Assembly (NCBI GenBank): GCA_025360685.1
Contig: JANYBR010000220.1
Span: 1-11,139 of the forward strand
Length of the DNA stretch: 11,139 nucleotides
Source: Pseudomonadota bacterium
GTDB lineage: Bacteria; Pseudomonadota; Alphaproteobacteria; Micropepsales; Micropepsaceae
Direction of reading: 5' to 3'
Numbering within the stretch: the first letter of the stretch is position 1; each line of letters starts with the position of its first letter. Positions 1 to 5,931 of this stretch are shown here, piece after piece. The notes under the pieces were generated by a model. The model saw only the letters and a program-made list of their open reading frames with translations. It was not told where the DNA came from and did not search any database. A program made the translations under genes and the position numbers.

Positions 1-6
1 ATGAAG

Positions 7-113
7 GGCTCAGGGTGAGGACCAATTCTCAACCTTCATCCTGAACTTGCCGTCCCTCGACAGGCTCGGAATGAGGTCTCGGGGTTCCTCATCCTGCGCG
101 TGCCGAAGGATGG
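7..113. repeat. Short palindromic intergenic repeats, two units
   Basis: No gene is visible in the first 343 bases. This part holds two related repeat units. The first (7-43) has GGCTCAGGGTGAGG, then AATTCTC and CCTTCATCCTG. The second (53-113) has TCCCTCGACAGGCTC, then GGAATGAGG, CCTCATCCTG and CGAAGGATGG. CATCC at 90-94 can pair with GGATG at 108-112. The same blocks reappear downstream of the next gene at 1952-2037, which shows an interspersed family rather than chance. Similar CATCC/GGATG palindromes are common between genes in Hyphomicrobiales. I infer a REP-like, non-coding element. Confidence 0.6.
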
Positions 114-172
114 AGGGCAGACAGGATCGATCGGGTCCGAGACCGATTAATTGCCCAAACCGATGCGCGTCA

Positions 173-228
173 CCACCTGGGTCCCCTTCCCCTCGCATTG
201 CGTTCGCATTGCTCGGCCGGGGATGACA
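173..228. repeat. Imperfect palindrome with internal 9-nt direct repeat
   Basis: TCCCC at 182-186 can pair with GGGGA at 219-223, forming a long-looped imperfect hairpin. Inside the loop TCGCATTGC occurs twice, at 193-201 and 204-212. The layout (GGGTCCCC ... GGGGATGAC) resembles another small repeat family seen between alphaproteobacterial genes, but only one copy is in this window. From 229 to 343 I see no further feature apart from the start region of the next gene. Confidence 0.35.
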
Positions 229-343
229 GCTGCGAATTGTTCTCCGCGGCTCCGCGTGAGTCCGTTACCTTGCGGAAACGACCAAACTTTGAAATTGGCG
301 CGTGCCGTGCTGTCATCGCCGCTCAACATTTCGGACTGAAGAC

Positions 344-1903
344 ATGACAGAGATCCATCCCCGCACACCCATTCTTGTCGGCGGCGGACAGTTCACCCAG
401 AAGACCGCGCGCGAAGGCAAGATAAAAGAGGGCCTCGATCCGATCGCGATGCTGGCGGAAGTTTCGCGCCGGGCTATTGCCGATAGCGGTGCAAAAAATT
501 TGACCGCAGCGATCGACACGATTTCGGTCGTGCGCTTCACGGCGGACTCGCCGGGCGACCAGGGCCGATTGCCCAAACGCATGTTCCGCAATCCGCCGCA
601 TAGCCTGGCGAACAAGATCGGCGCCAAGCCGCGGCGCATGTTGCTCAGCGCCACGGGCGGCAACACACCGCAATGGCTGGTCAATCGCACCGCCGAGGAA
701 ATCGCCAACGGCGAGTGCGATGTGGCGCTCTTGGCCGGCGCGGAATATATCGCCTCGATGCTCGGCGCCATGAAGCAGAGCGTCGATCTGGGCTGGGGCA
801 AAGGAGCCGACGGCGATCCGGGCGACGATCCGACCGAGATCGGCGAGCAGCGCGCCGGCACCACCGATAGCGAGCGTCGCCACGGCCTTCAGTTCCCTGT
901 CAACGTCTATCCCTTGTTCGAAAACGGCCTGCGCGGCATGAAGCATCGCAGTCCCGCCGAGCATCTGGAGTGGCTCGGCAAGTTCTTCTCGCCGTTCACG
1001 AAGGTGGCGTCGGAAAATCCCTATTCCTGGTTTCCGACCTATCGTCCACCGGCCGAGATTTCGACTCCTTCGGAGAAAAACCGTTTCGTCGGCTTTCCCT
1101 ATACGAAGTATCTCAATGCGGTGATCGAGGTGGACATGGCCGCGGCTGTGGTGATGACCAGCGTCGCCAAGGCCCGCGAGCTCGGCATTCCGGAATCGAA
1201 GTGGGTGTTCCTGCATGGCTGCGGCGATGCCAGCGACATCTGGAATGTGACGGAGCGGGTGAACTTCTACTCGTCGCCCGCCATCCGCACGATCGGCCGC
1301 ACGGCCTTCGCCATGGCCGATATCGGCAGCGGCGATCTTTCCTTCATCGATCTGTATTCCTGTTTCCCGTCGGCGGTCGAAATCGGCTGCCTCGAACTTG
1401 GTCTGGCGACGGATGATCCGCGCGGCCTGACCATCACCGGCGGGCTGCCGTATTTTGGCGGTCCGGGAAACAACTATGTCATGCACTCCATCGTGCAGAT
1501 GGCCGAAAAGCTGCGCGCGGCGCCGGGCAAGTATGGTCTGTGCACGGGCAATGGCTGGTACGTGACCAAGCATTCGGCAGGCATCTACTCGACCCTGCCG
1601 ACGCAAGGAGCCTGGAAGCGCGAGGATCCCAAGACCTATCAGAAAGACATCGATGCGATGGCGCATCCCGAGGTCGTGGAAAAACCCGACGGTGCTGCAA
1701 GCGTGGAGACCTACACGGTCGTGCTCGATCGCCGTGGCAAACGCTTCGGCATCGTGGTGGGCAGGCTAGAGGACGGAAAACGCTTCCTCGCCCACACGCC
1801 GGACGACGACGCGACGCTGGACTGGATGATGCGCGAGGAAATCCTCGGCAAGCGCGGCAGCGTCACGCCGGGCGAAGTGACCAACCTGTTCAAATTTTCG
1901 TAG
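344..1903 (+). CDS. Thiolase-like protein type 1 (acetyl-CoA acetyltransferase-like)
   Basis: Predicted cytosolic thiolase-superfamily protein of 519 residues. A thiolase-like core covers about residues 8-420. It is followed by an extra C-terminal domain (about 425-519, around SVETYTVVLDRRG and GRLEDGKRFLAHTPDD) that matches my recollection of the added domain in mycobacterial thiolase-like protein type 1. Key sites differ from true thiolases. Where the nucleophilic Cys of the CxSG motif should be, the protein reads ATGGNTPQ (103-110), with Thr104 at the Cys position. The GHP-type histidine motif is replaced by GGPGNNY (372-378). A cysteine remains at 400 in LCTGNGW. It may bind a CoA ester without classical thiolase chemistry; the substrate is unknown. 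I chose ATG 344 because the protein then begins MTEIHPRTPILVGGG, a normal family start; the frame stays open to a GTG at 302, giving 14 unconvincing extra residues. The ribosome-binding site is weak. It looks monocistronic, with repeats on both sides. Confidence 0.85.
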   Translation: MTEIHPRTPILVGGGQFTQKTAREGKIKEGLDPIAMLAEVSRRAIADSGAKNLTAAIDTISVVRFTADSPGDQGRLPKRMFRNPPHSLANKIGAKPRRMLLSATGGNTPQWLVNRTAEEIANGECDVALLAGAEYIASMLGAMKQSVDLGWGKGADGDPGDDPTEIGEQRAGTTDSERRHGLQFPVNVYPLFENGLRGMKHRSPAEHLEWLGKFFSPFTKVASENPYSWFPTYRPPAEISTPSEKNRFVGFPYTKYLNAVIEVDMAAAVVMTSVAKARELGIPESKWVFLHGCGDASDIWNVTERVNFYSSPAIRTIGRTAFAMADIGSGDLSFIDLYSCFPSAVEIGCLELGLATDDPRGLTITGGLPYFGGPGNNYVMHSIVQMAEKLRAAPGKYGLCTGNGWYVTKHSAGIYSTLPTQGAWKREDPKTYQKDIDAMAHPEVVEKPDGAASVETYTVVLDRRGKRFGIVVGRLEDGKRFLAHTPDDDATLDWMMREEILGKRGSVTPGEVTNLFKFS

Positions 1904-1951
1904 CAGGGAGTTGACCAGAATTTGTTCGAACGAGATCGCGTCGCCGACAAG

Positions 1952-2037
1952 CTCATCCCTCGACAGGCTCAGGATGAGGAATTCTCCAAAGCCTTCATCC
2001 TGTCCGCACGCTGTCGCTACGGACTGTCGAAGGATGG
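1952..2037. repeat. Second copy of the palindromic intergenic repeat
   Basis: CTCATCC (1952-1958) pairs with GGATGAG (1972-1978). A second, compound hairpin follows: CATCC (1996-2000) and GTCCG (2002-2006) face CGGAC (2020-2024) and GGATG (2032-2036). The 15-mer TCCCTCGACAGGCTC (1956-1970) is identical to 53-67, and the next nine bases differ from 68-76 at two positions. 1966-2002 also aligns with 7-43 with small indels. The thiolase-like gene is therefore bracketed by copies in the same orientation. Confidence 0.6.
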
Positions 2038-2101
2038 ATGGCGGGCTCATGAATCGAGCGGCGAATTCTCCCAAGGGGGATCTTGACATCTTCGGACTGA
2101 A

Positions 2102-2380
2102 TTCCTAGGTGTTCTGACCTGACGAACGAGTGTTCGAGGCACGGAGTAAGAGCGAAAACCGCGAATTTCGCCGAACAATTTTGTTGCTGAATACATCGCC
2201 GCGCCTAGTTTTACTCGCCGAAGTTGCCGCAACTTGTCCATGGTCTTTTTATCGGTACATCAGATGATTGGACGAAATATCGAGGGGGTTGAACCGCGAA
2301 ATTGATACCCCCCGGGGGGGGGTGAATACCGAAACCGCCAGTTGGAAAACAATGAAGCAACACAATTTCCGGGATAGGCG
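2102..2380. other. Gene-free spacer with small hairpins and a C6G9 tract
   Basis: No convincing gene is present on either strand, and the stretch is visibly richer in A/T than the flanking genes. It holds three structures. CGAAC (2123-2127) pairs with GTTCG (2132-2136). AAGTTG (2221-2226) pairs with CAACTT (2230-2235) and is followed ten bases later by TTTTT. A C6 run (2308-2313) lies directly against a G9 run (2314-2322), about 60 bases before the phosphatase start. The C run could instead pair with GGGGGT at 2284-2289. The phosphatase promoter should lie here, but I cannot place one reliably. Confidence 0.4.
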
Positions 2381-2935
2381 ATGACGCGCATTTACATGGT
2401 CCGACACGGCAAGGCGGCCGCTGGCTTCGGCGAAGACATGGACCCGGGGCTCGACGAGCTCGGACACGCCCAGGCCAAGGCCGTCGCGCAGAAGCTCCAT
2501 CCGCTCGGACCGCTGCCCATTCTCTCGAGCCCGCTGCGGCGCACGCAGGAAACCGCCGCGCCGCTTGCGAAATTGTGGAGCCGCACCCCCGTCATCGAGC
2601 AGGCGGTCGCCGAGATACCATCGCCCAAGGGGATGACGCTCGAGGGCCGCGTACAGTGGCTGCGCCAGTTGATGACAGGTTCCTGGCGCGGCGTGACACC
2701 GGAGCTCGCCGAGTGGCGCGAGGCGTGTATCGCGTCGGTAGCCGGGCTCGCCGCCGACACGGTGATTTTCTCGCACTATGTGGCGATTAACGTCCTGGCA
2801 GGCGGCGCAACCGGCGATGATCGCGTGGTGAATTTTTCGCCCGACAATTGCTCGGTCACGACATTCGAGATCGATGGGGCTAGATTGCGACTGGTCGAAA
2901 AGGGCAGTGAAGCGCCGCTGACGAAGGTGAATTGA
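2381..2935 (+). CDS. Histidine phosphatase family protein (phosphoglycerate mutase-like)
   Basis: A 184-residue protein of the branch-1 histidine phosphatase superfamily, which removes phosphate through a phospho-histidine intermediate. The signature RHG is at residues 8-10, so His9 is the predicted nucleophile. SSPLRRTQETA (49-59) supplies the second phosphate-binding arginine. FSHYVAI (130-136) supplies the second catalytic histidine, His132. The TELG-like motif appears as LDELG (24-28). The length and the FSH motif fit small phosphoglycerate mutase-like phosphatases better than SixA, whose substrate is phospho-histidine protein. The substrate cannot be told from sequence. No signal peptide is seen, so it is probably cytosolic. 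The start follows GGGATAGG, a mediocre Shine-Dalgarno. Spacers with hairpins lie on both sides, so it is probably transcribed alone. Confidence 0.88.
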   Translation: MTRIYMVRHGKAAAGFGEDMDPGLDELGHAQAKAVAQKLHPLGPLPILSSPLRRTQETAAPLAKLWSRTPVIEQAVAEIPSPKGMTLEGRVQWLRQLMTGSWRGVTPELAEWREACIASVAGLAADTVIFSHYVAINVLAGGATGDDRVVNFSPDNCSVTTFEIDGARLRLVEKGSEAPLTKVN

Positions 2936-2946
2936 TTTAATTGTCA

Positions 2947-2968
2947 TGGCCCGCCGGAGTGCGGGCCA
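2947..2968. repeat. Perfect 8-bp palindrome after the phosphatase gene
   Basis: TGGCCCGC (2947-2954) and GCGGGCCA (2961-2968) form a perfect 8-bp stem with a 6-base loop, 11 bases after the phosphatase stop. No T run follows on the + strand, so it is at best an atypical terminator or transcript-end stabiliser. It matches the palindrome at 3046-3067 in design. Confidence 0.5.
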
Positions 2969-3045
2969 CCCAGTTGAAGGCCGTTGTGGTTTTGGAGATC
3001 TATTCTCAGACCCTTCTTGAAGAATGGAAACATTCGTCACCTGGG

Positions 3046-3067
3046 CGGCCCACACACCGGTGGGCCG
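3046..3067. repeat. Matching GGCCC palindrome in the amidase leader
   Basis: CGGCCCAC (3046-3053) and GTGGGCCG (3060-3067) form a perfect 8-bp stem with a 6-base loop. The stem core GGCCC-R-C / G-Y-GGGCC is shared with 2947-2968, with a compensatory G-C to A-T change. It ends 35 bases before the amidase start and could affect its leader, or the two could be a REP-like pair. Confidence 0.45.
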
Positions 3068-3102
3068 TGACACTGAAAGTGGCGCGCTGTTCGAGGTAAA
3101 CC

Positions 3103-4509
3103 ATGGCCAAAGAACCGCATGAGATGACCGCGGCGGAATTGTCGGCGCTGTTTGCGGCACGGGATCTTTCGCCGGTCGAAGTCACCGAAGGTTGCATCAC
3201 GCGGATCGAAGCCCTCGATGCCGAGATCAACTCGTTCTGTCATCTCGATCCGGAGGCCTCGCGCGCGCTGGCCGAAGCGTCCGAGGAACGTTGGATGACG
3301 GGCGAGCAACTCTCGCCACTCGACGGCGTGCCGGTCGCGGTGAAGGATTTGCTCCTCACAAAGGGCTGGCCGACCTTGCGCGGCTCGCGCACCGTCGATC
3401 CCGATCAGGCCTGGGATAGCGATGCGCCGACCGTGGCGCGCCTGCGCGAAGCCGGTGCCGTGCTGATCGGCAAGACCACAACACCCGAATTCGGCTGGAA
3501 GGGTTCGACGGACAGCCCGCTCACCGGCATCACCCGCAATCCGTGGAACAAGCACAAGACGCCCGGCGGATCGTCGGGCGGAACGTCGGCGGCAATCGCC
3601 GCGCGCTTCTGCCCGATCGGACTTGGCACGGACGGCGGCGGTTCGATCCGCATTCCGGCGAGCTTTTCGGGCATCTACGGCCTCAAGCCGAGCTTTGGAC
3701 GCGTCCCGGCTTATCCGCTCTCGCCGTTTGGAACCTTGGCGCATGTCGGACCGATGAGCCGCACCGCGCTCGACAGCGCCATGCTGATGAATGTCATCGC
3801 CCGTCCCGATGCGCGCGACTGGCATTCGCTGCCCTACTATCCGACGGACTATGCCGCCGAGATCGAAGCGCCGCTTGCAGGCAAGCGCATCGCCTTCAGT
3901 CCGCGCATGGGATTCGCCGAGCGCATTCTTCCGGAAGTCGCAACGCTTGTGGCCGCCGCGGCGAAGCGGTTCGAACGGCTCGGCGCGCATGTGGAGCAGG
4001 TCGACCCGCCCGGCGGCGATCCGGGGCCGACATTCCGCACCTTGTGGTGGTCCGGCGCAGCCAGCCTGCTCGGGGACTATCCCGACGAAAAGAAGGCACT
4101 GCTCGACCCGGGTCTGCGCCAGATGGCCAAGGAAGGTGTTGAGATTTCCAAGAAGGACTATCTTGCCGCCAACATGGCGCGCGGCGCCTATGGCAGCGCG
4201 ATGCGCGTGTTCATGGAGAAATATGACTTCCTCCTGACGCCGGCATTGGCCACCACCGCGTTCGACGTCGGAAGGCTCTCGCCGCTCGATGACGATGGCA
4301 ACGCCTGGATGGCGTGGACGCCGTTCAGCGTCCCGTTCAATCTCACCCAGCAGCCGGCAGCCAGCGTGCCCTGCGGTTTCTCGTCCGACGGTTTGCCCGT
4401 GGGCCTGCAGATCGTCGGGCGCATGTTCGACGATGCCGGCGTTCTGGCTGCGTCCTACGCATACGAAATGTCCGATCCGCACTACGACAAAATGCCGAAG
4501 GGATTCTGA
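3103..4509 (+). CDS. Amidase signature family hydrolase
   Basis: A 468-residue enzyme of the amidase signature family, which hydrolyses amide bonds (or acts in amidotransferases) with a Ser-cisSer-Lys triad. All three parts are visible: Lys81 in VAVKD, cis-Ser157 in GGSSGG (155-160), and nucleophile Ser181 in GTDGGGSIRIP (175-185). The spacing of 24 between the two serines matches the family. The C-terminal block TQQPAASVPCGF followed by GLPVGLQIVGR (415-440) is typical of free-standing amidases. No gatB or gatC lies nearby, so a role as GatA is unlikely; the substrate is unknown. No signal peptide is seen, so it is probably cytosolic. The start at 3103 has a clear Shine-Dalgarno, GAGGT, 7 bases upstream. 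The VOC-fold gene begins 2 bases after the stop, indicating translational coupling. Confidence 0.93.
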   Translation: MAKEPHEMTAAELSALFAARDLSPVEVTEGCITRIEALDAEINSFCHLDPEASRALAEASEERWMTGEQLSPLDGVPVAVKDLLLTKGWPTLRGSRTVDPDQAWDSDAPTVARLREAGAVLIGKTTTPEFGWKGSTDSPLTGITRNPWNKHKTPGGSSGGTSAAIAARFCPIGLGTDGGGSIRIPASFSGIYGLKPSFGRVPAYPLSPFGTLAHVGPMSRTALDSAMLMNVIARPDARDWHSLPYYPTDYAAEIEAPLAGKRIAFSPRMGFAERILPEVATLVAAAAKRFERLGAHVEQVDPPGGDPGPTFRTLWWSGAASLLGDYPDEKKALLDPGLRQMAKEGVEISKKDYLAANMARGAYGSAMRVFMEKYDFLLTPALATTAFDVGRLSPLDDDGNAWMAWTPFSVPFNLTQQPAASVPCGFSSDGLPVGLQIVGRMFDDAGVLAASYAYEMSDPHYDKMPKGF

Positions 4510-4511
4510 CG

Positions 4512-4967
4512 ATGGGCGCGAGAAACGTGGTGCTGAATCAAATCAATCTGGTCGTGCGGGACGTCAATGCTTCCGCGAAGTTTTACCGGCGACTTGGCGC
4601 CAATTTTCCTGCACCGGCAGAAAGTGAGACGAGTGCGCCGTATCATGCGTCGTGTGAATTTGCGAACGACTTTGACTTCGACCTCGACACGCCGCGCTTT
4701 GCGACGATCTGGAACAAGGGCTGGGCCGGTCGCACAGACCTTGCCGGTCGCGCCGTGCTCGGCTTCGGAGTGGAGACGCGCGACGACGTCGATGCGATCT
4801 ACTCCGAAATGACTGCCGCCGGCTATCGCGGATTGCAGCCGCCCTACGACGCATTCTGGGGCGCGCGCTACGCCATCCTTGAAGACCCGAACGGCGCTCC
4901 CGTGGGCATCATGAGCCCGTCCGATCCAAGCAAGCGTTTCTGGCCGCCGCCGGGCTGGGAAGAATGA
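4512..4967 (+). CDS. VOC (glyoxalase/bleomycin-resistance fold) protein
   Basis: A 151-residue protein with the paired beta-alpha-beta-beta-beta units of the vicinal oxygen chelate superfamily: the first around LNQINLVVRDVNASAKFYR (8-26), the second ending in ARYAILEDPNGAPVGIMSP (118-136). In metal-dependent members the first strand usually carries a His and the last strand a Glu. Here those places read Gln10 and Gly132, so a classical glyoxalase metal site seems absent; it may be a binding protein or an enzyme with altered chemistry. The start at ATG 4512 lies 2 bases after the amidase stop, with AAGGGA inside the amidase end serving as Shine-Dalgarno. The pairing suggests both act on one small molecule, but which one is unknown. 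Confidence 0.85.
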   Translation: MGARNVVLNQINLVVRDVNASAKFYRRLGANFPAPAESETSAPYHASCEFANDFDFDLDTPRFATIWNKGWAGRTDLAGRAVLGFGVETRDDVDAIYSEMTAAGYRGLQPPYDAFWGARYAILEDPNGAPVGIMSPSDPSKRFWPPPGWEE

Positions 4968-4972
4968 GCCGC

Positions 4973-5000
4973 TTGCACTCCGAAACTTTTTGCGTATCTT
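4973..5000 (+). promoter_or_regulatory. Possible promoter of a leaderless leader transcript
   Basis: TTGCAC (4973-4978) and TATCTT (4995-5000) are 16 bases apart, a modest sigma-70-like match (3/6 and 4/6). Transcription would begin near 5007-5008, exactly at the ATG of the small ORF below. That fits the absence of any Shine-Dalgarno before this ORF. The prediction comes from sequence alone. Confidence 0.35.
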
Positions 5001-5007
5001 GCCTGCC

Positions 5008-5064
5008 ATGACTTCGAAGAATGCCGCCTCGCGACGCCGTACCACCTTCCGATGGGGTGGGTAG
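5008..5064 (+). CDS. Putative 18-residue leader peptide
   Basis: The small ORF reads MTSKNAASRRRTTFRWGG. It has three Arg codons in a row (CGA CGC CGT), two Thr, another CGA, then the peptide's only Trp codon, and stops 29 bases before the stem of a strong terminator. It has no Shine-Dalgarno, but the putative promoter places the transcript start at its ATG, so it may be translated leaderless. The trpL leader of rhizobia is a known case of a leaderless attenuator ORF. Its last codons lie in a hairpin: TACCACC (5040-5046) pairs with 5056-5063, with G5059 bulged. I infer a ribosome-sensing leader; it could also be a chance ORF within a small RNA or a 3' trailer. Confidence 0.4.
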   Translation: MTSKNAASRRRTTFRWGG

Positions 5065-5093
5065 ACGCGCGCATTTTCTGCGACGAGTTTCTC

Positions 5094-5127
5094 AAAGCCC
5101 CGCCGGATCGCGCGGGGCTTTTCGTTT
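5094..5127 (+). terminator. Strong intrinsic terminator
   Basis: AAAGCCCCGC (5094-5103) and GCGGGGCTTT (5112-5121) form a perfect 10-bp stem with an 8-base loop, running into TTTTCGTTT. This is the best Rho-independent terminator in the window. It ends either the amidase-VOC transcript or a short leader RNA begun near 5008. GGGGT (5054-5058) inside the small ORF could pair with GCCCC (5097-5101), which would break the terminator stem, as in attenuators. That alternative helix is short (5 bp, one G-U). Confidence 0.82.
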
Positions 5128-5140
5128 GCGGGTTCCTCGC

Positions 5141-5164
5141 TCTCCGGTTCTGCCAGAACGGAGA
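5141..5164 (+). promoter_or_regulatory. Hairpin covering the Shine-Dalgarno of the GNAT gene
   Basis: TCTCCGGTTCT (5141-5151) folds on AGAACGGAGA (5155-5164), giving 10 base pairs with one bulged G and a 3-base loop. The Shine-Dalgarno GGAG (5160-5163), 6 bases before the ATG at 5170, lies fully inside the stem. This would dampen translation of the downstream GNAT gene unless it is opened. A protein, ligand, RNA or heat could open it; the sequence does not say which. Confidence 0.45.
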
Positions 5165-5169
5165 ACGAC

Positions 5170-5931
5170 ATGGACACGCCCAGACTCCACGCACAGGTCG
5201 AGGAAACCTGCATGAATGCATGGCCCGCGCTGAAAGAGATCTTCTACGATGGCTGGCTCATCCGCCTCGCAAACGGCCAGACACGCCGTACCAATTCTGT
5301 CAACGTGATCGGGCAGGGCAGTCGCGCGCTCGCCGACAAGATCGCCTATTGCGAGGATGTCTATCGCTCGCACGGCCAACCATCCTACTTCCGCATTCTC
5401 TCGACCGGAACGAAAGAACTGGACGCCGCTCTGGACGTGCGCGGCTACAGGCGCGAAGACGAAACCCTCACCCTGTTCATGAACTTCCGCCGGCATCGGC
5501 CGCCAGCTCCGGACTCGGAGTTCGAGTTCGACATTCTGGAGGGCCGGCCGTCGCCGGAATGGCTGGCAGCGCACCGCCGTCTGTCGCGCCGGAGCGTGGC
5601 AGAAGCCGGCGCCCTTCACGCCATTCTGGAGATGCTGGCGATCCCGGCGTTCTTCGGCGAGGCGCGTGATGAAGACGGTCAAATCGCCTCGGTCGCCTTT
5701 GGCGCGATCCACGAGCGGATGATGTGCCTGCAGTGGGTTGTGACTGATCCAGAACAACGAAGACGCGGCCTGTCGCGGGCTACCCTGTCGGCATTGCTGC
5801 GGCGCGGCCGGGAAATGGGCGCAACAGGAGCTTGTTTGCAGGTCGTGGCTGCAAATGTCTCTGCCATTCGGCTCTATGAGAGCCTAGGATTCCGGTGCGA
5901 GCTGTACCGCTATCACTACCGAGTGCGATGA
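5170..5931 (+). CDS. GNAT family N-acetyltransferase with N-terminal extension
   Basis: A 253-residue protein whose C-terminal part (about 120-253) is a GNAT acetyl-CoA-dependent acetyltransferase. The acetyl-CoA loop is QRRRGLSRATL (196-206) after the beta strand CLQWVVTDP (186-194). The second motif is ANVSAIRLYESLGFR (228-242), a typical GNAT end. The N-terminal part has NAWPAL (16-21), FYDGWLIRLANG (25-36) and RRTNSVNV (39-46), a pattern I know from a GNAT subgroup with an extra N-terminal half domain. The acceptor substrate is unknown. ATG 5170 is preferred over the in-frame ATG at 5212 because GGAG lies 6 bases upstream. The stop overlaps the nnr start (ATGA), so both are co-translated. 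A leader region with terminator and hairpin precedes it. Confidence 0.87.
   Translation: MDTPRLHAQVEETCMNAWPALKEIFYDGWLIRLANGQTRRTNSVNVIGQGSRALADKIAYCEDVYRSHGQPSYFRILSTGTKELDAALDVRGYRREDETLTLFMNFRRHRPPAPDSEFEFDILEGRPSPEWLAAHRRLSRRSVAEAGALHAILEMLAIPAFFGEARDEDGQIASVAFGAIHERMMCLQWVVTDPEQRRRGLSRATLSALLRRGREMGATGACLQVVAANVSAIRLYESLGFRCELYRYHYRVR

Noticed and set aside
302..343. A GTG start giving 14 extra residues on the thiolase-like protein
   Set aside because: The extra residues (MPCCHRRSTFRTED) do not look like part of the family, and ATG 344 gives a normal N-terminus.
323..1666. A 447-codon minus-strand reading frame opposite the thiolase-like gene
   Set aside because: Composition-driven shadow rich in Arg and His, with no recognisable motif. 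The + strand gene explains the region.
2047..2241. A 64-codon minus-strand ORF in the spacer before the phosphatase gene
   Set aside because: It starts in a small hairpin and ends at the edge of the repeat at 1952-2037. It resembles no family and has no Shine-Dalgarno.
2221..2250. AAGTTG-CCG-CAACTT hairpin followed by TTTTT as an intrinsic terminator
   Set aside because: The stem is only 6 bp and the T run begins 10 bases after it, too far for a standard terminator. No gene ends close upstream.
3037..4482. A 481-codon minus-strand reading frame opposite the amidase
   Set aside because: It is an Arg/Gly/Ala-rich shadow of a high-GC gene. The + strand frame has the full amidase catalytic triad and a Shine-Dalgarno; this one has no domain.
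5052..5669. A 205-codon + strand frame overlapping the terminator and the GNAT gene
   Set aside because: Arg/Pro-rich shadow in another frame. It would have to be translated through the terminator hairpin, and it matches no family.
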